Source of the DNA: Rariloculus sp963665575
Lineage (GTDB): Bacteria; Pseudomonadota; Gammaproteobacteria; Steroidobacterales; Rariloculaceae
Assembly (NCBI GenBank): GCA_963665575.2
Contig: CAXXDW010000006.1
Span: 1,302,001 to 1,366,000, forward strand
DNA: 64,000 nt
Direction: 5' to 3'
The notes under the pieces are model-generated. The model was not told the origin of the DNA, made no database searches, and saw only the letters and a program-made list of their open reading frames with translations. A program made the translations under genes and the position numbers. Positions 8,347-15,642 of the stretch are shown here, piece after piece (the stretch's first letter is position 1; each line of letters begins with the position of its first letter).

Positions 8347-9963
8347 ATGAGCGACGCAGAATACGCACCGCGCACGGCCGCCTGGCGGGCGCTCGGCGAA
8401 CGTGCCGGCGCGTTGTCCGACGTGACCATCGAAGCGCTGTTCGAAGCCGATCCGGAGCGGTTCGGCGCTTTTTCTGTCGACGGTCCCGGGTTGCTGCTCG
8501 ATTTCAGCAGACAGCGCCTCGATCGGCGGGCGGTGTCCCTGTTGCTCGAGCTTGCGGCACAGACCGGAGTCGCCGAGCGGATCGGACAAATGTTCGGTGG
8601 GGAGCCCATCAACAACACCGAAGACCGCGCTGCCCTGCATGTCGCCTTGCGCCGTCCCGCCGACCGGCCCTTGGCGGTGGCAGGCACAAACGTGATGTCC
8701 CTCGTCGAAACCGAGCGCAAGAAGATGCGCAGCCTGGCCGAGGCGCTCGAGTCGGGCGCGCTCAGGGGCTACACGGGAGAACCGATCACCGATGTCGTCA
8801 ATATCGGCATAGGCGGCTCCGACCTTGGCGCCGTCATGGCCGTGAAGGCGCTCGGCGAGTACCGCAACCCGGTTCTCGGCATCCACCTTGTCTCCAACAT
8901 CGACGGTGTGGAGCTGTCTCATGTGCTCGAGCGCGTGGCGCCGGCGACAACCCTGTTCGTGATCTGTTCGAAGAGCTTCACGACGCTCGAAACGCTGACG
9001 AATGCGCGCGAGGTGCGGGCCTGGCTCCTGGCGCACGGCGGCGATGCGGCGATCGCCTCGCAATGCGTGGCCGTGTCGACGAACCAGGAAGCGATGGACG
9101 CGTTCGGAATCGCGCCCGAGCGCCGTTTCGCGATCTGGGACTGGGTCGGCGGACGGTTTTCGCTGTGGTCGGCCGTCGGTCTCGCGCTTGCGCTCGCAAT
9201 CGGCTGGCGGAACTTCGAGGCGATGCTCGCCGGCGGCCACGCCATGGACGAGCACTTCCGGCATACGCCTTTCGAGCGGAACCTGCCCGTCATGCTCGCG
9301 CTCATCGGCATCTGGAACCGCAACTTCCTCGGCGCCGGCAGCCATGCGGTGCTGCCCTATGACGATCACCTGAGCCGCCTGCCGGCCTTCCTGCAGCAGC
9401 TCGAAATGGAAAGCAACGGCAAGTCGGTGCGGCGCAACGGCCAGCCTGTCGAGTGCCGGACCTGTCCGATCGTCTGGGGCGAGTCCGGATCCAACGCCCA
9501 GCACTCGTTCTACCAGCTACTGCACCAGGGGACCGACCCGATCTCGATTGACTTTCTGCTGCCGGCGGCCAGCGGTGTCGGTCGCCAGGGGCAGCAGGAC
9601 CTTGCCGCGGCGAACTGCCTTGCACAGACGCTGGCGCTCGCCGTGGGCGACCGGCAAGCATCGAAGGAAAGCCCGCATCGCGACTATCCGGGCAGCCGGC
9701 CGAGTTCGCTGCTGCTGTTCGAACGACTCGATCCCGCGACGCTCGGCAAGCTCATCGCGCTCTACGAGCACAAGACCTTCGTCCAGGGCGTGATCTGGGA
9801 CGTGAACTCGTTCGACCAGTGGGGCGTGGAGCTTGGCAAGCGGCTGGCGTCGCGCCTGTCCGAGGCTGTCAGCGGCGAGAGCCCGCGCGACAATCCCGGT
9901 CCGATTGCCGGCGCGCTCGACCGGCTGCGCGCGGCGCGGCCGCGCGGGCAGAATGGCGAGTGA
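8347..9963 (+). CDS. pgi: Glucose-6-phosphate isomerase
   Basis: A 538-residue cytoplasmic enzyme interconverting glucose-6-phosphate and fructose-6-phosphate. Signatures include NIGIGGSDLGAVM (about residue 155), the phosphate-loop SKSFTTLET, DWVGGRFSLWSAVG, and MESNGKSV with the catalytic glutamate, followed by GESGSNAQHSFYQLLHQG. Length matches the long bacterial and eukaryotic type. No ribosome site precedes the ATG; the sequence TTGCAATAAT ends seven bases before it, so a -10-like box could place the transcript start at the start codon, though no good -35 is visible. It follows the epimerase on the same strand, a plausible sugar-nucleotide neighbourhood. Confidence 0.96.
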   Translation: MSDAEYAPRTAAWRALGERAGALSDVTIEALFEADPERFGAFSVDGPGLLLDFSRQRLDRRAVSLLLELAAQTGVAERIGQMFGGEPINNTEDRAALHVALRRPADRPLAVAGTNVMSLVETERKKMRSLAEALESGALRGYTGEPITDVVNIGIGGSDLGAVMAVKALGEYRNPVLGIHLVSNIDGVELSHVLERVAPATTLFVICSKSFTTLETLTNAREVRAWLLAHGGDAAIASQCVAVSTNQEAMDAFGIAPERRFAIWDWVGGRFSLWSAVGLALALAIGWRNFEAMLAGGHAMDEHFRHTPFERNLPVMLALIGIWNRNFLGAGSHAVLPYDDHLSRLPAFLQQLEMESNGKSVRRNGQPVECRTCPIVWGESGSNAQHSFYQLLHQGTDPISIDFLLPAASGVGRQGQQDLAAANCLAQTLALAVGDRQASKESPHRDYPGSRPSSLLLFERLDPATLGKLIALYEHKTFVQGVIWDVNSFDQWGVELGKRLASRLSEAVSGESPRDNPGPIAGALDRLRAARPRGQNGE

Positions 9964-10215
9964 ACCACGCGGCCCTGTTGGGGCTGTCCGACGTCATGCC
10001 CGCAATGGCAGCCGCCGGACGGTGCGGTCGCGGGAGGTCCGCCCGCCCGGCCCGGAGTCGCCACATGCGTGCAGTCGAGCGAGATCCTGTTCGGTCCTGA
10101 ACGCTCCCGGAACGCCTTGCCTCGACGCGGCAATGGCGTTAGGTTCTTGGTTGGCTTGTCGCTGTCGAACACCGCGCGCCGCCGTGTTCGCAGTTTCGCT
10201 CCGGAGGAACATGCA

Positions 10216-10659
10216 ATGAAGCGATTTCGGTTGGGTTGGCTGGTCCTTGCGCTCGTGCCCGTCACGTTAGTGGTATTCGGCCAGGCTGACGAGGAAGGTT
10301 TCATCCGGCTTGCGCCGGACGAACTCGATTGGGGCGAGTCCGACCCCAACAGCATCGGCTTTGTGGTGCTGGCCGGCGACCCGCAGGCGGAAGGCTTCTA
10401 CGTGATTCGCGCCAAGTTTCCTCCCGGAGTGTTGTCGTCGCCGCACTACCATCCGAGCGACCGCCACGTCACGGTTATCTCCGGTACCTGGTACACGGGT
10501 ACGGGGGCGGAGTTCGACACGGATGCAATGGTTCCGCTCGGCCCCGGAAGCTACATGATGCATCCGGCCGGCGCCGTGCATTACGACGGGGCGAAGGACG
10601 AGGAAGTCATCGTCGAGATCAAGGGCATCGGTCCGGCGCCGACGATCCGTGTCGAATAG
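10216..10659 (+). CDS. Secreted cupin-domain protein
   Basis: A 147-residue protein with a cleavable signal peptide (about residues 1-22, ending VVFGQA) and a single cupin barrel. The first cupin metal motif is visible as SSPHYHPSDRHVTVISGTWYTG, with two histidines in HYH and a third in DRH, and the second as GPGSYMMHPAGAVHYDG. Metal binding is therefore expected, but small periplasmic cupins have no single function. An unusually clear ribosome site, GGAGG at 10203-10207, precedes the ATG. It stands ahead of the SoxC-like gene on the same strand, about 150 bases away, so co-regulation is possible but not shown. Confidence 0.75.
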   Translation: MKRFRLGWLVLALVPVTLVVFGQADEEGFIRLAPDELDWGESDPNSIGFVVLAGDPQAEGFYVIRAKFPPGVLSSPHYHPSDRHVTVISGTWYTGTGAEFDTDAMVPLGPGSYMMHPAGAVHYDGAKDEEVIVEIKGIGPAPTIRVE

Positions 10660-10812
10660 CCGGCCGCGATACGCCACGGAAGCTCCGGGCAATTCCGTTC
10701 GGAAAAACGGGCAGTGCTAGAAACCCACTGCTCATGAACTGTCAAACTGCGGCGAACCGAGTTTTGCAGAGTAGTCCCGCGACACATTCCGGCGATTTCC
10801 CGGAGAAACAGA

Positions 10813-12105
10813 ATGACTGAGCCACGCTACCCGGGTCGACAGCCTGAACAGGTCGCCGGCAATGGTCTGTTGCACCGTCGACTGTTTCTCACGACGGGCG
10901 CCGCAGTGACGGGCGCCGCCGGTCTCGGCTTCATGACGGCGCGGCCCGCCGCGGCACAGGCGCCGCTCGAGGTGCCGGAGTGGATGAAGGTGCCGGGCGC
11001 GCCCATGAGCGGCTACGGCTCCCCTTCATCGCACGAGGAGCCGGTGCAGCGACGGTTCTTCTCCCGTCCCGGCACTGTCGGATCCGGCGCCTCGCAAACT
11101 CCGCTCGAGCATCTCGAGGGCATCATCACGCCGAGCGGGCTGCACTTCGAGCGCCACCACAACGGCATTCCGGACATCGACCCCGATCGGCATCGGCTCG
11201 TCATCCACGGCCTCGTCGCGCGACCGTTGATGTTCGACCTCGAAAGCCTGTCGCGCTACCCGTTCGTGTCGCGGATCCAGTTTCTCGAGTGCTCCGGCAA
11301 CGGCAGGGCGAACGACGCGCCGGAGCCGCCGCAGGTCGCAGTCAGCGAGATCCATGGGCTCGTGTCGTGCAGCGACTGGACCGGCGTGCCGCTGTCGGTG
11401 CTGCTCGACGAAGCGGGAATCGGGCCCGAAGCCCGCTGGATCGTCGCCGAAGGCGCCGACTCCGCGGCAATGACGCGTAGCGTGCCGATGGCCAAGGCGC
11501 TCGACGACGCGATCATTGCGCTGTACCAGAACGGCGAACGGCTGCGGCCGGGCAACGGCTACCCGATGCGGCTGTTCCTGCCGGGTTACGAAGGCAACAT
11601 GAGCATCAAGTGGCTCAGGCGCATCGAGGTCACGGCCGCGCCGATGATGACACGCGAGGAAACGTCGAAATACACGGACCTGCTGCCGGACGGCCGGGCG
11701 TTGCAGTTCACCTTCCAGATGGGCGTGAAGTCCGTGATCACGTCGCCGTCGGGCGGACTCGAAATGCAGGGTCCGGGTCTCTACCAGATCTCGGGCATCG
11801 CGTGGTCGGGTGCCGGCCGGGTCCGCCGCGTCGAAGTCTCCGCGGACGGTGGTCAAAGTTGGGCGGAAGCTGCGCTGACCGATCCGGTGCTGCCGCTTTC
11901 GCTGACGCGCTTTCGCATGCCGTGGCGCTGGGACGGCGGTCCGGCGGTGCTGCAAAGCCGCGCGACCGACGAGACAGGCGCCGTGCAACCGACCCGCACG
12001 GCACTGCACGCCGAACTCGGCACCCACTTCAACTACCACCACAATGCGATCCAGAGCTGGCTCGTGTCCGCTGCAGGCACGGTCAGCAATGTCTATGCCT
12101 CGTAG
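10813..12105 (+). CDS. soxC: SoxC-like molybdopterin sulfite/sulfane dehydrogenase subunit
   Basis: A 430-residue periplasmic molybdoenzyme of the sulfite oxidase family. The twin-arginine signal is at residues 22-23 (HRRLFLTTGAAVTGAAGLGF), giving Tat export of the folded, cofactor-loaded enzyme. Cys160 in QFLECSGNGR is the expected molybdenum ligand. The C-terminal Mo-oxidoreductase dimerisation domain is recognisable from SGIAWSGAGRVRRVEVSADGG. SoxC works with cytochrome SoxD to oxidise sulfane sulfur or sulfite, passing electrons to cytochrome c; the next gene encodes a fitting cytochrome. No other sox genes are in the window, so a stand-alone sulfite dehydrogenase role is as likely as a full Sox pathway. 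Confidence 0.85.
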   Translation: MTEPRYPGRQPEQVAGNGLLHRRLFLTTGAAVTGAAGLGFMTARPAAAQAPLEVPEWMKVPGAPMSGYGSPSSHEEPVQRRFFSRPGTVGSGASQTPLEHLEGIITPSGLHFERHHNGIPDIDPDRHRLVIHGLVARPLMFDLESLSRYPFVSRIQFLECSGNGRANDAPEPPQVAVSEIHGLVSCSDWTGVPLSVLLDEAGIGPEARWIVAEGADSAAMTRSVPMAKALDDAIIALYQNGERLRPGNGYPMRLFLPGYEGNMSIKWLRRIEVTAAPMMTREETSKYTDLLPDGRALQFTFQMGVKSVITSPSGGLEMQGPGLYQISGIAWSGAGRVRRVEVSADGGQSWAEAALTDPVLPLSLTRFRMPWRWDGGPAVLQSRATDETGAVQPTRTALHAELGTHFNYHHNAIQSWLVSAAGTVSNVYAS

Positions 12106-12220
12106 CTGTTCTCGCCCCGCCGACCGTTGCGCTGAAATACGCGAATGCGGTTATTTCGATGCAAGCCCGCAGCGCGTGTCGCACTGCACTTCGCGGCGCG
12201 ACAAGGGATTTGTGACCCGA

Positions 12221-12760
12221 ATGCTCGGCGCCGTCGCAGCGCACGGCGTTGCGGCACTTTGCTTGGCATGGCCGGGCACGCTCACCGCTCAGGAAGGGCC
12301 CGGCCTCGGCGTCGAACTCACGGCAGAGCAGATCGCGGCCTGGGACATCAACATCGCTGCCAACGGTGCGGGTCTGCCGCCGGGATCCGGCAATGCGCGC
12401 CAGGGCGCGGAGGTCTTTGCCGTCAAGTGCATCGCCTGCCACAGCACCGACGGGGAGGGCGGGCTCAACGATCCGCTCGTCGGCGGCCACGGCAGCCTGA
12501 ACAGCCCGGAACCGGTCAGGACCGTCGGAAGTTTCTGGCCGTATGCGACGACCGTATTCGACTACATCCGACGCGCCATGCCGTATGCGTTGCCGCAGTC
12601 GCTGACGGACGACGAGACGTACGCGCTTACGGCCTACGTGCTCCAGTTGAACGGCATCATCGGCGAGGATGAGGTCATCGACGCCGAGTCACTGCCGCGC
12701 GTCGAGATGCCGAACCGCGACGGCTTCATCCTCGCGTGGCCGCCGACCGAAGAGCAATAG
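12221..12760 (+). CDS. soxD: SoxD-like monoheme cytochrome c
   Basis: A 179-residue exported cytochrome with a signal peptide to about residue 23 (GTLTAQ) and one heme site, CIACH at residues 70-74. The late MPYALPQSLTDDETYALTAYVLQLNGI segment supplies the likely axial methionine and is characteristic of SoxD-type cytochromes. It is shorter than the diheme SoxD of Paracoccus (my recollection), so it may be a SorB-like partner. It lies 115 bases downstream of soxC on the same strand. The start is uncertain: GTG at 12212 is closer to an AAGGGA ribosome site, while ATG at 12221 gives a tidy signal peptide. Confidence 0.8.
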   Translation: MLGAVAAHGVAALCLAWPGTLTAQEGPGLGVELTAEQIAAWDINIAANGAGLPPGSGNARQGAEVFAVKCIACHSTDGEGGLNDPLVGGHGSLNSPEPVRTVGSFWPYATTVFDYIRRAMPYALPQSLTDDETYALTAYVLQLNGIIGEDEVIDAESLPRVEMPNRDGFILAWPPTEEQ

Positions 12761-12784
12761 CGCCGGTGATGCGCGCGCACTGCC

Positions 12785-13068
12785 GGCCGCTTGAAACACG
12801 CCGCGAATGCATCCATGCAGGCTTCGCCGCGCGTCCTCTCGATGTTGCGGGGAGGCGCACTACGGGCCGCTTGAAACACGCCGTGAATACATCCATGCAG
12901 GCTTCGCCGCGCGTCCTCTCGATGTTGCGGGGAGCCGTACTACGGGCCGCTTGAAGCACGCCGTGAATGCAGCCATGCAGGCTTCGCCGCGCGTCTTCTC
13001 GATGTTGCGGGGAGGCGCACTACCGCTTGCTTGAGACACGCGGTAAATACATCCCTGTACGCTCCGCG
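12785..13068. repeat. Three 80-bp direct tandem repeats plus a divergent fourth
   Basis: Units begin at 12785, 12865 and 12945, each exactly 80 bases apart and differing by only a few substitutions. Each unit starts GGCCGCTTGAAACACGCCG and ends in GTTGCGGGGAGGCGCACTAC. A fourth unit starts at 13025 in register but diverges after about 30 bases. Units abut with no spacers, so this is not a CRISPR array. All frames through it are incidental. It fills the gap between soxD and the TonB-like gene. Confidence 0.9.
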
Positions 13069-13118
13069 CGCGCATCCCTGCGCGCGAGGGTCTCAAGCAA
13101 GCGGTAGTGCACCTCCCC
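13009..13118. repeat. 28-bp inverted repeat closing the tandem array
   Basis: Bases 13009-13036 and 13091-13118 are reverse complements with one mismatch. Inside the 54-base loop a smaller GC hairpin, CGCGCGC-ATCCCT-GCGCGCG, could form. The left arm is the junction of the third and fourth tandem units, so the array ends in a structure able to form a cruciform or a large RNA hairpin. It lies between the convergent soxD and TonB-like genes and could act as a terminator; that function is inference. Confidence 0.8.
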
Positions 13119-13174
13119 TTACGTTGCGGCTGGGTTGATGCGCGTTTGCGCACTGAAAACGCAGTCGGTGCGGA

Positions 13175-14983
13175 TCAGAGCGTTTCAAGCTCCCATTGAG
13201 CGTCCCAGGGCTCCAGTTCGTATCGATCCGTTGTCGGGAAGCTCGGCGGCCGCACGGTCCTGAGTCGCGGGTCGTAGCGGATCTGCATCGCGAAGCGCGG
13301 CTCGCTCGCCGAAACGGAACCGGCCGCGAGGCTGCCATGGATCAGCAGCGTTGCGTCCTGCCGTGACCGGTATCGGCTGACGACGAAGCGGCGCTTGGCG
13401 TAGATAGAGGCGTTGACGGTCAGGTTTCCGGGGCCGGTGATGTCCGGCGGCGCGATCTCGACCGACTTCTCGGAAACGAGTCCGAGAAAATCGCTGGGGT
13501 CGGTCGTCATGTCCGCGTTGAGCGCATAGATGAGATCGCCTTCGATGACGATCCGTTCCGGCGAATAGACGAGCACGGCCCCGTTCACCACGCCCTTCAC
13601 ATGCAGCTCTGCCTTGCGCTCGGCGAGGAGATAGGCCGAACCCTGCGGGAGGGAACGCCTTTGCTCGGGCTCGTCGGAATCGACCGCGGTCCAGCCGTAG
13701 CTGCCGTCGGCGTAGAACGTGATCCGCGTGTCGTCCTCGAAACGGTGGGCGCGGTCGCTCAGGGCCGCATCCTCGAGCATGGTTTCGAAGCCTTTCGCAA
13801 GCGCGATTCGGCCGGCGCCCGTTTCCAGTCCACCGAGGAACACTTCATCGCGCCGGACGCGGCGTCTGGAGTTGCTCGTGTTGATGCTGCGCGAGGCGGT
13901 CGTGACCTTGCCGAGAAATTGGGGCGTGGCATTGCCGCTCGAGCTCAGGGCGATTTCCGAATTCGAATGAAAGCGGCCTTCGATCACGTCGTCGTGCATC
14001 TGCACATTGGGGTCCCAGCGGTCGATGAAGTGCGCGAAACTGGAGAAGGCCATCCGCATCATGCGGAGTTCCGTCGAGAAACGGTCGCCGTCGACCTCGG
14101 TGCTGACCTTGATCGCGACCCGCTCGATGCCCATGTCGCCCTCGACCGGCAATTGCGTGACCTCGGCCGAGTACACGACCCCGTCGTGTTCCCAGCTTTG
14201 CGGCGACTGCATCTGCGCCGCGCGATCGAAGTTGCGCGCCAGGCGTTCGAGCCGGTTTTCGAGCATGCGCTGCTCGGCTTCCGGCACGGGGATGCGCAGC
14301 GGTGCGGGAGTTTCGGACACCGGACCGTCCTCGGACAGCTGCGGCTGGCCGCTGTCGGCGACGGTGACGGCCTCCGGAAGCGTCGCTGCTACGGGCTCGG
14401 CCGTGGAAACGGTGCCGGTGTTGCCCTGGTCTTCCTCCGCCTCCACCGCGATCGTGTCGTCGCTGCTCGTCGGTGGAATCTCGGCGGCAATGACGGGCGG
14501 TGCAGCGGGCTCAAGCGGCGCTTCCTCCCGGCCTTCGAAGCTCACGTCGGCCTGCTCGTCTTCGACCGGCAGCGTCACGGGCGCGCTCTCGGAGGCCACC
14601 GACGCCTCGGTCCTCGGCTCCGGGACGATGGTCTCGGTCTCGACCGGCCGTGTGTCGGGATCGGGAAGCTCCGTGATTTCGTTCGCTCCGGAGGTTTGCG
14701 TTGCTTCGCCGCCGGTGTCGACGCTGGCCTCCCTCGATTCGAAGTCGAGGCCGTCGGCAAGCTGCCAGAGTTCGACGTTGATGACCGACGGGGTGATGAC
14801 CGGGATGGCCGGATCGAGCCTGACGGTCAGCAATGCCACGATCAGCGCGCAATGCAGCACGACCGAGAGCGCGCCGGCCCAGAAACTCCAATGTTTCGGT
14901 CCGACTCGATCGCGCGCGCGGTCCGGGTCTTGTGGCTGTTCGACCGGCGCACGTTGCGCTTTGCGGTGATCGGCGATCGTCAC
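13175..14983 (-). CDS. TonB-like N-terminus envelope protein, function unknown
   Basis: A 602-residue protein. About 30 charged residues precede one transmembrane helix (about residues 31-55, WSFWAGALSVVLHCALIVALLTV) with the inward-facing histidine typical of TonB and TolA anchors. Residues 60-230 are Pro/Glu/Ala/Thr-rich and look extended. Residues 240-600 form a beta-rich domain; the part around GDLIYALNADMTTDPSDFLGLVSEKSVEI resembles, from memory, the DUF4900-type domain found near pilus-like proteins. A TonB C-terminal domain is absent. The protein probably spans the periplasm. I cannot name its function. It is divergent from the small membrane protein at 15118. Confidence 0.6.
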   Translation of the reverse strand: MTIADHRKAQRAPVEQPQDPDRARDRVGPKHWSFWAGALSVVLHCALIVALLTVRLDPAIPVITPSVINVELWQLADGLDFESREASVDTGGEATQTSGANEITELPDPDTRPVETETIVPEPRTEASVASESAPVTLPVEDEQADVSFEGREEAPLEPAAPPVIAAEIPPTSSDDTIAVEAEEDQGNTGTVSTAEPVAATLPEAVTVADSGQPQLSEDGPVSETPAPLRIPVPEAEQRMLENRLERLARNFDRAAQMQSPQSWEHDGVVYSAEVTQLPVEGDMGIERVAIKVSTEVDGDRFSTELRMMRMAFSSFAHFIDRWDPNVQMHDDVIEGRFHSNSEIALSSSGNATPQFLGKVTTASRSINTSNSRRRVRRDEVFLGGLETGAGRIALAKGFETMLEDAALSDRAHRFEDDTRITFYADGSYGWTAVDSDEPEQRRSLPQGSAYLLAERKAELHVKGVVNGAVLVYSPERIVIEGDLIYALNADMTTDPSDFLGLVSEKSVEIAPPDITGPGNLTVNASIYAKRRFVVSRYRSRQDATLLIHGSLAAGSVSASEPRFAMQIRYDPRLRTVRPPSFPTTDRYELEPWDAQWELETL

Positions 14984-15076
14984 GGTTCCTCCCCCGGTAA
15001 CAGGACAGAATTACGCAATTGCGCGTCGAGGGCAACTGTACGGCGGCTTCTACCGCTGCGGCTACGGAACGGTGCG

Positions 15077-15082
15077 TATAAT
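15077..15082 (+). promoter_or_regulatory. Consensus -10 box upstream of small membrane protein
   Basis: A perfect TATAAT lies 35 bases upstream of the GTG start at 15118. No good -35 hexamer is visible at 16-18 bases, so this is a tentative promoter element. Confidence 0.35.
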
Positions 15083-15117
15083 CGCGCAGGATTTGATGGG
15101 GCGTCGGGAGGCGAGTC

Positions 15118-15537
15118 GTGAGCGATAGCGAGTTCATCATCGGCGTGTTTGCGGCCGCCTACATTGTCTCCCAGTTCATCGTTGGCGCGTTCGGCATCGT
15201 CATCGCCGCGCTCTCGATCTGGGGAATCGTCGTTCCCGAGCGACTCGTCGGGATGGTCACGGGCGTCATGGCCCGGCCGGCGGGGATGCGCATCGCTGTC
15301 GGTGCCCGGTTCCTGCTCGGTTTCGCCCTGCTCGTTGCGGCACCCGAATCGATGTTTCCTACCGTGTTCAGTGTACTTGGCTGGGTCGCGATCGCGGCGG
15401 CGATCGCCCTGCCCGTGCTGGGCAGAAACTACATCAATAGCCTGCTCGCCAGGGCGGCGGCCTGGCCGCCGCTGGCCATTCGGACCTGGTTGCTTGTCGG
15501 CGTCGCGTTCGGCGGATTCCTGGTGTACGCCGTTTGA
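15118..15537 (+). CDS. Small integral membrane protein, hypothetical
   Basis: A 139-residue, strongly hydrophobic protein with about four transmembrane segments (roughly residues 5-40, 60-80, 84-102 and 118-138). The loop after the first hairpin, PERLVGMVTG, and the GxRFLLGFALLVAAPES pattern recall small uncharacterised DoxX-like or DUF-type membrane proteins, but I do not recognise a named family. GTG at 15118 is preceded by GGGAGGCGAG, a good ribosome site. It is convergent with the peptidase gene and divergent from the TonB-like gene. Confidence 0.6.
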   Translation: MSDSEFIIGVFAAAYIVSQFIVGAFGIVIAALSIWGIVVPERLVGMVTGVMARPAGMRIAVGARFLLGFALLVAAPESMFPTVFSVLGWVAIAAAIALPVLGRNYINSLLARAAAWPPLAIRTWLLVGVAFGGFLVYAV

Positions 15538-15642
15538 TTCGAGGCAGGCTCGGCCAGGACCACGCAAGCCGGATCGCGGGTCACCGTAACCGCCGCGAGC
15601 GCATTGCGGTCCGACCGAGCCGGCAACAGCGGTCGAAATTCG

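Noticed and set aside
12785..13068. CRISPR array
   Set aside because: The 80-base units abut directly, with no unique spacers, and no cas genes are nearby.
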